64,000 bases of DNA from Microbacterium sp. LWH7-1.2. Lineage in GTDB: Bacteria; Actinomycetota; Actinomycetes; Actinomycetales; Microbacteriaceae. Positions 9,096 to 18,087 of this stretch are shown here, in pieces (the first letter of the stretch is position 1; every line of letters starts with the position of its first letter). The notes beneath the pieces were generated by a model. It had not been told where the DNA came from and ran no database searches. It saw only the letters and a list, made by a program, of their open reading frames with translations. The translations under genes and the position numbers were made by a program. The stretch lies in assembly GCF_038397755.1 (NCBI RefSeq), contig NZ_CP151637.1, positions 3,534,001 through 3,598,000 of the forward strand, written 5' to 3'.

Positions 9096-9142
9096 AGACA
9101 CGGATGCCGCGGCACGAAGCTCGTGCCGCGGCATCCGTGTCT
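9096..9142. terminator. Bidirectional hairpin between convergent genes
   Basis: A perfect inverted repeat with 22-bp arms (9096-9117 and 9121-9142) and a 3-nt loop lies between the iolG-like stop (9077) and the convergent lipoprotein stop (9159). There is no long T-tract, but symmetry and position fit a terminator for both strands. Each arm contains the frequent CGGATGC/GCATCCG heptamer. Confidence 0.75.
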
Positions 9143-9158
9143 CGGATCCCGTGCGGGA

Positions 9159-10442
9159 TCAGCCGAGGATGGCGTCCGCCTCGGCGAAGAACTGGGTCAC
9201 GGCGTCATCGACCGAGAGCGCGCCGAGGCCGATCGACTTGCCGAGGTCCCAGAAGGTCTGCTCGAGCGACCCGTAGCCCACGACGGGGACCGGCGGCGCC
9301 TCGCCGATGCGGTCCGACGCCGACTCGATGTAGTCGGCGACCTGCTTGTCGGCACCCTCGAGCGTCGTGCCCTCGAGCTTCGACGAGGACGCCGGGAAGC
9401 CGAGAGTCGTGCCGAAGATCTCGCCCGCCTCCGGGCTGTTCACGACGAAGTCGAGGAAGAGGGCCGCGGCCTCGGGGTGCTCGGTGTTGGCAGCGATCGC
9501 GACCTGGAGGCCGGCCTGGCGGTACAGGTCCTTCGAGCCCTCCTTCGCGGTGGGCGGCGCGACGAGCGAGATCGAGGAGGCGCCGGAGTCGGCGAGGTAG
9601 CCGCCGAGGAAGTTGCTCCAGCTCATCTCGCTCGCGGTGACGGCGGCGCCGAAGCCGGACTTGGGCGAGAGCTCCTCGAGCTTCTGCTGCGGCACGGTGA
9701 CGCCGTCGCGGATCTCGGCGCCGGACTCCCAGAACTCGCGCAGGTCGTCCTCGGTGAACCCGAGCTCGCCGTCCTCGGTGTAGAGGTTGTCGCCGTTCGC
9801 GCGCAGCTGCAGCTCGAAGACCTGGATGCGCTGCGTGTAGTCGGTGCCGCCGTACACGGCGCCGCCGGTGGCGTCGGTGACCGAGGCCATCCACTCGTCG
9901 AAGTCGGCGAAGCTCGTCCCGCCCTCCGGCGCCTCGACGAGGGCCTGCGCGACGAGGTCGTCGTTGACGAAGTTCGCCCACAGGCTGTAGCCGGTCGGCA
10001 GCGAGTACTGCACACCGTTCAGGGCGCCGGTGCCGAGCAGCGACTCCTCGAACGTCGTGGTGTCGATGTGGTCCGACACGTCGGCGAGATCGAGCAGGTT
10101 GCCCGACTCCGCGTACTGGCGAAGGTAGCTGTCGGAGAACTGGAAGACATCGGGAAGGCCTCCACCGGCCGCCTCGGTCTGGCGCTTCTCCCAGAAGCTC
10201 GGGAAGTCGGTGAACGACGTGTTGATCGTGATGTTCGGGTACTCCTCGTTGAACGCCGCGATCAGGTCGTCGTAGCGGGTCGCGCGGTCGTCGTTGCCCC
10301 AGAACGCGAAGTCGAGGGTGACCTTCTCGTCGGGGTCGAACGCGGCGGCGTCGTCCGCGGCGCCGCCGGAGCAGCCCGTGAGGACGAGAGCGGCGCCCGC
10401 GGTCAGTGCGGCGGCCGCGAGCAGGGGGCGGGGTGCGGGCAT
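9159..10442 (-). CDS. CUT1 sugar-binding lipoprotein, paralogue of the one at 15230-16534
   Basis: 427 residues from the ATG at 10442, with AGGAG upstream. Lipobox LTGC (Cys24) follows a short signal peptide, so it is a surface-anchored binding protein. It is strikingly similar along its whole length to the lipoprotein at 15230-16534. Both have FWGND at the start of the mature domain, AAFNEEYPNIT, FWEKRQTEAAG, a SYLRQY block and VDDAVTQFFAE near the end. It is the last gene of the galactoside operon, 32 bp after the GH42 stop. A second ligand for the same permease pair is the simplest reading. Confidence 0.9.
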   Translation of the reverse strand: MPAPRPLLAAAALTAGAALVLTGCSGGAADDAAAFDPDEKVTLDFAFWGNDDRATRYDDLIAAFNEEYPNITINTSFTDFPSFWEKRQTEAAGGGLPDVFQFSDSYLRQYAESGNLLDLADVSDHIDTTTFEESLLGTGALNGVQYSLPTGYSLWANFVNDDLVAQALVEAPEGGTSFADFDEWMASVTDATGGAVYGGTDYTQRIQVFELQLRANGDNLYTEDGELGFTEDDLREFWESGAEIRDGVTVPQQKLEELSPKSGFGAAVTASEMSWSNFLGGYLADSGASSISLVAPPTAKEGSKDLYRQAGLQVAIAANTEHPEAAALFLDFVVNSPEAGEIFGTTLGFPASSSKLEGTTLEGADKQVADYIESASDRIGEAPPVPVVGYGSLEQTFWDLGKSIGLGALSVDDAVTQFFAEADAILG

Positions 10443-10474
10443 GGATGGGCTCCTGTCGTCAGTTGTGGTGGGGG

Positions 10475-12619
10475 TCAGGGGGTTGTGACGGCGGCTCGGC
10501 CGGTGGGCGCGACGGTGCCGGCGGCGACGGGTGCGGTCACGAAGGCGACGCCCTGGGCGTCGAGCACCACGCGCTGGACGGCGACGCCGGTCTCGGCATC
10601 CGTCCCGTCGATCGTGATCTCGACGCTCGCGTCGCCGTGGTTGATGAGGGTGACGAGGTCGCCTCGGCGCGCGGCCTCGACACCGGCGGGCAGATCCGCC
10701 ACGACGGGACGGACATCGGATGCTGCGACCACCGCCGCCACGACGGCAGCGAGCGCGTCGGGGGTGGGTTGCGTGGCCGTGTACCAGGCCTCGCCCGAGC
10801 CGAAGCGATGGCGGGTGATCGCGGGAGCCCCGGCCTGCGGGCCGGACGTGAACGCTGCGACCACGGTCGCGCCGGTCGCGTGGACCGCTTCGGCGACGAG
10901 CCGCCCGGAGTGCTCGATCCCGCCGAGGTCGAAGGTCACCCCGCCGCGGCCGGCCGCGTCGCGTGGGGCCGGGACGGCGGCGGCGCTCAGCGCACCGACG
11001 CCCGATCCGCCGGAGGACTGGCCGGCGAGCGCACCGAAGTCCTCGAAGCGCAGGCCCAGCACCGGGCCGAGCTGCGTCAGGAAGCCGCCGGCGCGGAACT
11101 GGTCGTGTGCGTCGACGATGTCGGTGAAGGGGCCGGTGAGGAGCGTCCCGCCCTCGTCGACGAAGCGGGCGAGGGCCGACGCCCCTTCGTCGCGCAGCAG
11201 ATAGAGCGCGGGCGCGACGACGAGGTCGTACGAGTGGTCGACGTCCTCGGGACCGATGATGTCGACCTGGATGTTCTGGGCGTGGAACGCGCCGTACCAC
11301 TCGAGGGTCAGCGCGAGGTAGTCGATCTCGGTGGGGTGGTCGCGCTCCTCGACGGCCCACCAGTTCTCCCAGTCGAACACCAGCGCGACCTGGGCGTCAC
11401 GGCCGGGCGCGGGCAGGTCCGGCAGCGCGGCGAGGCGCGCACCGAGCTCGGTCACCGCGTCCCACGTGCGGGTCCCGGTGCCGGCGTGGGGGAGCATCGC
11501 CGAGTGGAACTTCTCGCTGCCGGCGCGGGACTGCCGCCACTGGAAGAACATGATGCCGTCCGCGCCGCGCGCGATCGACTGCGCCGTCTCGGCGACCAGA
11601 GCGCCCGGCCGCTTGCCGGGATTCGCGGGACGCCAGTTGACGGCATCCGTCGCCTGCTCCCACAAGAGCCACGGCACGCCGGGCTTCAGCGAGCGGATCA
11701 GGTCGCGCTGGAAGGCGGCATCGCGCACGCGGTGCGGGTTCGCGGGATCGGGGTAGCAGTCGTCGGCGATGACGTCCATGAAGGGGGCCCACCGGCGGTA
11801 GTCCGCCGGCTTGAACGGACCCATGAAGTTCGTCGTGATCGGCTGTGTCGCCCCCGCCTCTTGCAGGATCGACCGCTCCATCAGGTAGCACTCGAGCAGC
11901 ATGTCCGAGGTGAACCGGCGGTAATCGAGCATCGACGACGGGTTGTGGCTGTAGGGTGCCAACCGCGGCGGGAAGATCTCGTCGAACGACCCGTAACGTT
12001 GCGACCAGAAGCTCGTGCCCCACGCGTCGTTGAGCGCGTCGACTGTTGTGTACCGCTCGCGCAGCCACCCGCGGTAGGCGTCGCGCGCAGCGTCGGAGAA
12101 GTCCATCGGAAGGTGGCACCCGAACTCGTTGCCGACGTGCCACATGACGACGGCAGGATGCTTCGCGTAGCGCTCGGCGAGCCGCCGCACGAGCTCTCCG
12201 GCGAGACGCCGGTACGTCGGCGACGAGGGCGCGAAGTGCTGGCGGCTGCCCGGCCAGTACGAGGCGCCCGCCTCGTCGGCGGGCAGCGTCTCGGGGTAGC
12301 GCGCACTCACCCAGGGCGGGGGAGACGCGGTCGCGGTCGCGAGATTCACCGCGATGCCGCCGGCGTGCAGCCTCTCGATCACGGTGTCGAGCCAGGCGAA
12401 GTCCCACACATCCTCGGCCGGCTGGATGCGCGACCACGCGAAGATGCCGAGGCTCACGATGTTGACGCCGGCCTCCTGCATGAGGCGGACGTCCTGGTCC
12501 CACACCTCCTCCGGCCACTGGTCGGGGTTGTAGTCGGCGCCGTACAGCACGTCGAGCAGCTCCTGTTCTGTCGGTCCGAGCGACGGGTCAGCGGCCGTGG
12601 CGGGCTGGGACGGCGACAA
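10475..12619 (-). CDS. GH42 beta-galactosidase
   Basis: Retaining beta-galactosidase, cytosolic (no signal peptide), 714 residues. Early barrel motif YGADYNPDQWPEEVW is diagnostic for GH42. The acid/base is Glu165 in WHVGNEFG and the nucleophile Glu321 in LLWEQATDAVNW. IMFFQWRQSRAGSEKFHSAM follows as in other GH42 enzymes. The last ~300 residues form the trimerisation and C-terminal beta domains. The start is uncertain: the TTG at 12619 overlaps the upstream membrane gene by 32 bp. It would cleave galactosides imported by the surrounding CUT1 genes. A second GH42 lies at 29570-31618. Confidence 0.93.
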   Translation of the reverse strand: MSPSQPATAADPSLGPTEQELLDVLYGADYNPDQWPEEVWDQDVRLMQEAGVNIVSLGIFAWSRIQPAEDVWDFAWLDTVIERLHAGGIAVNLATATASPPPWVSARYPETLPADEAGASYWPGSRQHFAPSSPTYRRLAGELVRRLAERYAKHPAVVMWHVGNEFGCHLPMDFSDAARDAYRGWLRERYTTVDALNDAWGTSFWSQRYGSFDEIFPPRLAPYSHNPSSMLDYRRFTSDMLLECYLMERSILQEAGATQPITTNFMGPFKPADYRRWAPFMDVIADDCYPDPANPHRVRDAAFQRDLIRSLKPGVPWLLWEQATDAVNWRPANPGKRPGALVAETAQSIARGADGIMFFQWRQSRAGSEKFHSAMLPHAGTGTRTWDAVTELGARLAALPDLPAPGRDAQVALVFDWENWWAVEERDHPTEIDYLALTLEWYGAFHAQNIQVDIIGPEDVDHSYDLVVAPALYLLRDEGASALARFVDEGGTLLTGPFTDIVDAHDQFRAGGFLTQLGPVLGLRFEDFGALAGQSSGGSGVGALSAAAVPAPRDAAGRGGVTFDLGGIEHSGRLVAEAVHATGATVVAAFTSGPQAGAPAITRHRFGSGEAWYTATQPTPDALAAVVAAVVAASDVRPVVADLPAGVEAARRGDLVTLINHGDASVEITIDGTDAETGVAVQRVVLDAQGVAFVTAPVAAGTVAPTGRAAVTTP

Positions 12620-13232
12620 CGGCGAAGGCGGCGCAGCCGAGTCCGGCGACGATGAGCGGCGCGAGCATCCAGGTCATGACGCCGACCAGCACGGCCGAGG
12701 CCGCGAGATAGACGGCGGCGATCGGATCCGACGCGATCGCCGATGGGATGCTGCGCACCGCCGCGCGCCACCCGCCCTCGGGCGTCCACGCACCTGCGGC
12801 CACGAGCAGCGCCACGGAGCCTGCGACCAGGCCGGCCCAGCCGACGATCGAGATGAGCCCGCCGCCCGGGAGGGCGCCGGAGTTCGCGAGGAAGATGTCG
12901 AGCGTCAGCACGAAGGTCAGGACGACGGCGGCGCCGCCGACGACCAGGCCGCCGGGGAGCGCCCGGCGCCAGTCCTGCCAGAACGTCTTCACGTGGGACT
13001 GCTCGGCGTTCACGTAGCGACTCAGGTGACGGATGCCGGCGGCCAGCGCTGCGGGCAGCGTCACCACGAGCAGGCCCGCCGCCGTCACCAGCAGCCCGGT
13101 CAGCAGCACCTCGCCGAAGAGGGCGAAGGCTCCCTTGGCACCCGGGTAGCGGGCCGGTTCGCGCTCCTCGAGGGTGGGCCCGGCACCGGACGCGTCGGCG
13201 CGACGCGCGGCGCGGAGTTCTCGGCGATCCAT
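12588..13232 (-). CDS. YesL/DUF624-like integral membrane protein
   Basis: 214 residues. A hydrophilic N-terminus (residues 1-40, with LEEREPARYPG) is followed by about five hydrophobic segments (for example VLLTGLLVTAAGLLVVTLP and VGGAAVVLTFVLTLDIFLA). Between the first two helices SRYVNAEQSHVKTFWQDWR matches the YesL-type cytosolic loop. YesL-like proteins often sit in CUT1 sugar operons and their role is unknown. The gene lies 7 bp after the permease stop and overlaps the GH42 start, so it is embedded in the operon. Family assignment is by pattern and context. Confidence 0.6.
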   Translation of the reverse strand: MDRRELRAARRADASGAGPTLEEREPARYPGAKGAFALFGEVLLTGLLVTAAGLLVVTLPAALAAGIRHLSRYVNAEQSHVKTFWQDWRRALPGGLVVGGAAVVLTFVLTLDIFLANSGALPGGGLISIVGWAGLVAGSVALLVAAGAWTPEGGWRAAVRSIPSAIASDPIAAVYLAASAVLVGVMTWMLAPLIVAGLGCAAFAVVAVPARHGR

Positions 13233-13239
13233 GTCGGTC

Positions 13240-14163
13240 CTATCCCTTGAGTCCCTGGGTGGCGACGCCGTCGACGAGGAAGCGCTGGAACACGAGGAAG
13301 AAGAGCAGCACCGGGATCAGCGCGATGAACGACGCGGTGACGGTGGCGCCGTAGTCGCTCACCGAGGTCTGGTCGTTGTAGAGGCGCAGCGCGATGGGCA
13401 GCGGGTAGTTCTCCGGGCTCGTCAGGTAGAGCAGGGGTCCGAGGAAGTCGTTCCAGGCCCAGATGAACGCGAAGATCGAGCAGGTGATCAGGGCGGGCTT
13501 GATCAGCGGCAGGATGATCGACCAGAAGATCCGCACGTGCCCGGCGCCGTCGATGCGGGCGGCTTCGTCCATGTCGCGGGGCATCTGCCGGATGAACTGC
13601 ACGAGCAGGAACACGAAGAACGCTTCGGTGGCGAGGAACTTCGGCAGCAGCAGCGGGATGAACGTGTCGATCATGTCGAGGCGCTGGAAGATGATGTACT
13701 GCGGGATGATCACGACGTGGAACGGCAGCAGCAGCGTGCCGATCATCGCCGCGAACAGGATGCCGAGGCCCTTGAACTGGATGCGGGCGAACGCATAGGC
13801 GGCCAGCGACGAGGACAGCAGCACGCCGATCACGGAGCCGGCGGCGATGATGAGGCTGTTCAGGAAGAACCGCCACATCGGCACCCCGGCGATGCCCTCC
13901 ATCACCTTCGCGTAGTTGTCGATGGTGGGGTTGTTCGGCAGCAGGCCCATGTTCGAGCCGAACTCGCTGTTGGGCTTGAAGGTGGAGAACAGCAGCCACA
14001 CCAGCGGGTAGAGCACGACCGCGGTGACGGCGATGAGGACGACGAACCAGATCACGGTCTGCCACGTGCCGCGCTTCACCTTGCGGCGGGGCTGCTGCGG
14101 GGTGGCGTCGACCTGGTTCTCGAGGGTCGCGATGGCGGGTTCGCCGAAGCTTGTGGTGCTCAT
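13240..14163 (-). CDS. CUT1 ABC permease (MalG-type) of the galactoside operon
   Basis: 307 residues from the ATG at 14163, which overlaps the preceding permease stop by 4 bp. A ~40-residue polar N-terminus precedes helix 1 (TVIWFVVLIAVTAVVLYPLVW). The EAA motif is DEAARIDGAGHVRIFWSI followed by ILPLIKP. The protein ends GVATQGLKG, the standard MalG-type terminus. It pairs with the next-listed permease and the lipoproteins at 9159 and 15230. No ATPase is adjacent. Confidence 0.93.
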   Translation of the reverse strand: MSTTSFGEPAIATLENQVDATPQQPRRKVKRGTWQTVIWFVVLIAVTAVVLYPLVWLLFSTFKPNSEFGSNMGLLPNNPTIDNYAKVMEGIAGVPMWRFFLNSLIIAAGSVIGVLLSSSLAAYAFARIQFKGLGILFAAMIGTLLLPFHVVIIPQYIIFQRLDMIDTFIPLLLPKFLATEAFFVFLLVQFIRQMPRDMDEAARIDGAGHVRIFWSIILPLIKPALITCSIFAFIWAWNDFLGPLLYLTSPENYPLPIALRLYNDQTSVSDYGATVTASFIALIPVLLFFLVFQRFLVDGVATQGLKG

Positions 14164-15155
14164 CGGTTGTCTCCGGCGTAGTGCACCCAGGAGCGCTGGG
14201 TGCGGAAGAGGATGAAGGCGATGACCGCGACGACGATCAGCAGCACCCACGCGATGGCGGCGGCGTAGCCCATCTGGCCGTCCGAGAAGCCGCGCTTGTA
14301 GAGGTAGAGGGTGATGAAGTTCGTCATGCCGGCGGGGCCGCCGGTGCCGTTGGAGATGATGTACGCGGACGAGAACACCTGGAACGCGCCGATGAGGCCG
14401 AGCAGCAGGTTGAAGAAGATCACCGGTGAGAGCATCGGCAGCGTCACGGCGCGGAAGCGGTGCCAGGGTCCGGCGCCGTCCATCTCGGCGGCCTCGTAGA
14501 GCTCCTTGGGGATCTGCTTGAGGCCGGCGAGGAAGATCACCATGGTGGCGCCGAACTGCCAGATCGCCAGCAGGATCATCGCGGGGAGCACCAGCGCCGG
14601 ATTGCCGATCCAGCCGCCCAGGTCGATGCCGATCGCCGACAGCGAGTTGTCGACGGGGCCGTCATTGGCGAACATCGCACGCCACACGATGGCGACCGAC
14701 ACGGATCCGCCGATGAGAGAGGGGGCGTAGAAGGCGGAGCGGAAGAAGCCGGCGCCCTTGTCGCGGTAGTTCAGCAGCATCGCCACGCCCAGCGCGGCCG
14801 CCAGCGTGATCGGGGTGCCCACGAGCACGTAGATCAGGGTGATCTGCGCGGACTGCACGAAGGCCGGGTCCGACGTGAACATGCGGATGTAGTTGTCGAA
14901 GCCGATCCACTGCGGCGGGGTGAAGATGTTGTACTTCGTGAACGAGAGGTACAGCGAGTACGCCATCGGGATCAGCGTGAGGCCGAAGAACCCGACCAGC
15001 CACGGGATGAGGAACCCGTATCCGGCCAGGGTCTCCTTCACGACACGCTGCCGCTGACCCGGCCGATTCACATGCTCGGGCCTGCTCCGGCGGAACAGGG
15101 ACCGGCGCGAGGGCTTCTCGCCGGTCACGATGACTCTGGTCGCTGTGGTGCTCAC
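14160..15155 (-). CDS. CUT1 ABC permease (MalF-type) of the galactoside operon
   Basis: 331 residues from a GTG at 15155, chosen because GGAGAG lies just upstream; a longer reading from 15233 lacks a ribosome-binding site. The first ~45 residues are basic and cytosolic (SRRSLFRRSRPEHVNR). Six hydrophobic segments follow, starting GYGFLIPWLVGFFGLTLIP. The EAA loop is EAAEMDGAGPWHRFRAVTLP. It begins 74 bp after the binding-protein stop. Confidence 0.92.
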   Translation of the reverse strand: MSTTATRVIVTGEKPSRRSLFRRSRPEHVNRPGQRQRVVKETLAGYGFLIPWLVGFFGLTLIPMAYSLYLSFTKYNIFTPPQWIGFDNYIRMFTSDPAFVQSAQITLIYVLVGTPITLAAALGVAMLLNYRDKGAGFFRSAFYAPSLIGGSVSVAIVWRAMFANDGPVDNSLSAIGIDLGGWIGNPALVLPAMILLAIWQFGATMVIFLAGLKQIPKELYEAAEMDGAGPWHRFRAVTLPMLSPVIFFNLLLGLIGAFQVFSSAYIISNGTGGPAGMTNFITLYLYKRGFSDGQMGYAAAIAWVLLIVVAVIAFILFRTQRSWVHYAGDNR

Positions 15156-15229
15156 GAGACTCTCCGATACGGGTTGTGGAGTAGTGGTTCCCGGGCCCGG
15201 GCGCATCGCACGCCCGGACCGGGAAGCTG

Positions 15230-16534
15230 TCACTGGTTGAGGACGACGTCCATCTCAGCGAAGAACTGCGTGACCGCGTCATCGACGGTGACGGTGCCGA
15301 AGTTGAGCTCGGTGCCCAGCTGACGGAACTTCTCCTCAAGCGTGCCGTAGCCGACGATCGGGACGGGCGGGGCATCGCCGAGGCGGTCGGCGATGGAGGC
15401 CTCGTAGTCCTTGACCTGCTGGCTCAGCGGGTCGAGCTCGGCCGCGTCGAGGGCCGTCTCCGAGGCCGGGAGTCCGCGGTTCGTCCCGAAGATCTCACCG
15501 GACTGGGGCGAGTTGACGAGGAAGTTGACGAGCGTCGCCGCCGCCTCGGGGTGCTCGGTGTTGGCCGAGATGGTGTGCAGCATGGACGGCTTCAGGTACA
15601 GGTCCTTGGCGCCTTCCTCGGTCACCGGCGGGGCGATGAGGCCGAGCTCGGTGTAGCTCTCACCGAGGCCGGCGAGGTAGCCCGCGCCGAAGTTGTCCCA
15701 GGTGAGCTCGCTCGCGGTCAGCGCGCTGTCGAAGGCGCCCTTCGGGGCCACCTCCTCCACGCGCTGCTGCGGGATGCCGATGCCGTCCTCGCGGATGGGG
15801 GCACCGGACTCCCAGAACTCGGTGAGGCGCTCCTCGTCGAAGCCGGGCGTGCCGTCCTCGTCGAACAGGTTCTTGCCCTCGGAGCGAAGCTGCAGCTCGA
15901 AGTTCTGGATGCGGCCCGTGTAGTCGCCGCCACCCCAGAACGCGCCGCCGGCGCCGTCGGTCACCTCGCCCATCCAGTCGGTGTAGTCCTCCCAGCTGCC
16001 GCCCTCGAACTCCTCGACGCCGGCCTGCTCGAGCAGGACCGGGTTGGTGAACAGGCCCCATGCGTTCGTCGACGTGGTGATGCCGTAGGTGGTGTCGTTC
16101 ACGACGCCGATGTCGAGGATGTTCTCGGGCAGCGGGTCGGTCTCGATGATGTTGCCGAGGTACGGGTCGAGGTCGAGCAGAAGTCCGTTCTCGGAGTACT
16201 GGCGCAGGTACGAGTAGTCGAACTGCATGACATCGGGCAGGTTCTTGCCCGCGGCCTCGGTCTGCCGCTTCTCCCAGAACTCGGGGAAGGTGAGGAAGGT
16301 GGAGTTCACCGTGATGTTCGGGTACTCCTCGTTGAACGCGGCGATCGCCTCGTTGTAGAGCTCGGCGCGCACGTCGTTGCCCCAGAAGGCGAGGTCGAGC
16401 GTGACCTCTTCGTTCGGGTCGAATGTGGGCGCGGCGTCGGGATTCCCGTCGCCGCCGCCGGCGCAGCCGGCGAGCACCAGGGCTGCGCCGGCCGCGATCG
16501 CGGCTCCGGCCAATGCCCGCTTCTTGCTGAACAT
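15230..16534 (-). CDS. CUT1 sugar-binding lipoprotein heading the galactoside operon
   Basis: 434 residues from the ATG at 16534, preceded by a near-perfect AAGGAGGACAAGG ribosome-binding site. Lipobox LAGC (Cys24). The mature protein starts with a flexible Gly/Asp-rich linker and then the binding fold (LDLAFWGNDVRAELYNEAI). It is a clear paralogue of the protein at 9159-10442 and heads the operon with two permeases, a YesL-like protein, GH42 and that paralogue. A LacI-type operator lies about 90 bp upstream. The presumed ligand is a galactoside because of the GH42 gene. Confidence 0.92.
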   Translation of the reverse strand: MFSKKRALAGAAIAAGAALVLAGCAGGGDGNPDAAPTFDPNEEVTLDLAFWGNDVRAELYNEAIAAFNEEYPNITVNSTFLTFPEFWEKRQTEAAGKNLPDVMQFDYSYLRQYSENGLLLDLDPYLGNIIETDPLPENILDIGVVNDTTYGITTSTNAWGLFTNPVLLEQAGVEEFEGGSWEDYTDWMGEVTDGAGGAFWGGGDYTGRIQNFELQLRSEGKNLFDEDGTPGFDEERLTEFWESGAPIREDGIGIPQQRVEEVAPKGAFDSALTASELTWDNFGAGYLAGLGESYTELGLIAPPVTEEGAKDLYLKPSMLHTISANTEHPEAAATLVNFLVNSPQSGEIFGTNRGLPASETALDAAELDPLSQQVKDYEASIADRLGDAPPVPIVGYGTLEEKFRQLGTELNFGTVTVDDAVTQFFAEMDVVLNQ

Positions 16535-16622
16535 CCTTGTCCTCCTTGTGAACGTCTGCGTTCTCACGTGCCCGCAAGACGTTCGTCGTCTGTGTGCGGT
16601 GTGGCGCTCGTGGTGCGAATGC

Positions 16623-16637
16623 TGGAAAGCGCTTGCC
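16623..16637. promoter_or_regulatory. LacI-type operator upstream of the galactoside operon
   Basis: TGGAAAGCGCTTGCC has the CG-centred palindrome of the class-A operators in this window, about 90 bp upstream of the ATG at 16534. A looser relative (AAAAACGTTTCGC) follows at about 16655-16667. Binding by the LacI protein at 19872-20882 is inferred from operator similarity. Confidence 0.6.
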
Positions 16638-16752
16638 GCCACGGTACCTCGTCAAAAAACGTTTCGCAAGGCGTTCAGCGAAGAAATTTGAACGATTCAG
16701 TAACAGGGCGATGTGCGTCCCGGGGCGTCGGGGGGCGAGGGTGGGTAAGCCG

Positions 16753-17847
16753 TCAGCGAGTCGGCCGCAGGTCGATCACGGCGCTCGCGAAGCTCTTGCG
16801 GTGCGTCGGGTGCGCCGCGAGGTCGGCCGGCGTCACGACCGCTCCGTCGGCGTCGGCCGACGCGTAGATCGCGGCGACCAGCTCGAACGAACGGGCCGGC
16901 GCCTCCGCCGTCGGCGGCAGGGGTGCGCCCGAGCGGAGGGCGTCGAACACGTCGCGCAGCAGGTACACGTGGTCGCTGCGCTCCTCGGGGCCGGTGATCT
17001 CCCAGGTCGCGGCCTCGTCGGCGTCGACGAAAGGCGCCGGCGTGATGCGCCAGTTCTCGTGGCCATGGCCGTACAGGTGGTCCACGGTGATCGTGGCCTT
17101 CTCGGTGTCGATGCGGATCGAGCTGGTCTCGCGCGGCGAGAGGGTGCTCGAGACGACCTGGGCGACGACGCCGCCCTCGAAGACGACGGTCGCCGTCGAG
17201 ACGTCCTCGGTGTTCGTCTCGCGGTCCAGGCGCCAGAGGCGCCCCTCGACCCGCGTCCAGTCGCCCAAGAGGTACGCCAGCAGGTCCAGCTGGTGGATCG
17301 CGTGGCCGAGCGTCGTCCCACCGCCCTCGGTCTCCCACTTCCCGCGCCACGGCACCGCGAAGTAGGCGGCGTCGCGGTACCAGAGGGTCTGGCACTGGGC
17401 GACGAGCGGCCGCCCGAGCGCGCCGGAGTCGAGCAGGCGCTTCACATGCGCGGGGGCAGTGCCGGTGCGCTGCTGGAAGACGACCGCGAGCCGGCGACCG
17501 GCCGCGGCCGCAGCATCCGTCATCTCCTGAAGCTCGTCGAGCGACGGTGCCGGGGGCTTCTCGACCACGACGTGCGCGCCGGCCGCGAACGCAGCGAGCG
17601 TCTGTGCGGTGTGCGCACCCGGGGGAGTGCAGATGTGGACGACGTCGGGGTGCTCGGCGGCGAGCAGCGCGTCGAGGTCGTCGTACACGGCGGGCGCGCC
17701 GTACGTGGCGGCGAAGGCGTCGGCCGACGCGCGGCTCAGGTCGGTGACCGCGACCAGCTCGGCGTGGGTGTAGGCGCTGATGGCCCTGATGTGCGAATGC
17801 GCGATCGCGCCCGTGCCCACGATGGCGCAGCGGAGGGTGTCGGTCAC
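16753..17847 (-). CDS. Gfo/Idh/MocA-family oxidoreductase
   Basis: NAD(P)-dependent sugar dehydrogenase or reductase, cytosolic, 364 residues from a GTG at 17847 with GAAGGAG upstream. Rossmann motif AIVGTGAIAHSHIRA. VVEKPPAPSLDE contains the conserved EKP. The substrate domain has GGGTTLGHAIHQLDLLAYLLG, with the HxxD catalytic-type pair. It stands between the ABC exporter and the galactoside operon, all on the minus strand, with its own class-A operator upstream (17921-17934). A role in oxidising or epimerising a sugar freed from imported galactosides is inferred. The exact substrate cannot be told from sequence. Confidence 0.85.
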   Translation of the reverse strand: MTDTLRCAIVGTGAIAHSHIRAISAYTHAELVAVTDLSRASADAFAATYGAPAVYDDLDALLAAEHPDVVHICTPPGAHTAQTLAAFAAGAHVVVEKPPAPSLDELQEMTDAAAAAGRRLAVVFQQRTGTAPAHVKRLLDSGALGRPLVAQCQTLWYRDAAYFAVPWRGKWETEGGGTTLGHAIHQLDLLAYLLGDWTRVEGRLWRLDRETNTEDVSTATVVFEGGVVAQVVSSTLSPRETSSIRIDTEKATITVDHLYGHGHENWRITPAPFVDADEAATWEITGPEERSDHVYLLRDVFDALRSGAPLPPTAEAPARSFELVAAIYASADADGAVVTPADLAAHPTHRKSFASAVIDLRPTR

Positions 17848-17920
17848 GGTGGCTCCTTCGGGTCGCGAACGGATGCTGCAGCCCCGCGGCGTCCGTTCCT
17901 CCAGGGTAGGCGGTGTATGC

Positions 17921-17934
17921 GGAAAGCGCTATCC
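17921..17934. promoter_or_regulatory. LacI-type operator upstream of the Gfo/Idh/MocA gene
   Basis: GGAAAGCGCTATCC is a 14-bp near-palindrome with central GCGC, 74 bp upstream of the GTG at 17847. It matches the operators at 1193 and 16623. A related half-site, GGGCGCTTTCCGGG, occurs at about 17983-17996 inside the long palindrome. Confidence 0.55.
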
Positions 17935-17961
17935 CGCTCCCTTCGCCCGCGCGCTCTTGCG

Positions 17962-18047
17962 GATCCGGAAATCGGAGTTCTGGGCGCTTTCCGGGCCCGG
18001 AGTGGCTCAGGGGTCCGGAAAACGTGCGCATCTCCGAATTCCGGATC
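17962..18047. repeat. Long imperfect palindrome downstream of the ABC exporter
   Basis: Outer arms 17962-17977 and 18032-18047 are complementary over 16 bp with one mismatch (GATCCGGAAATCGGAG against CTCCGAATTCCGGATC). Pairing continues inward through CGCTTTCCGGGCCC and a matching GGGTCCGGAAAACGTGCG, so nearly the whole 86 bp could fold into one arm. It starts 40 bp after the exporter stop. It may act as a terminator or be an extragenic palindromic repeat. Confidence 0.6.
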
Positions 18048-18087
18048 GCGCGAGGAGCACGACGGAGGACGGATGCTGCGACCGGCG

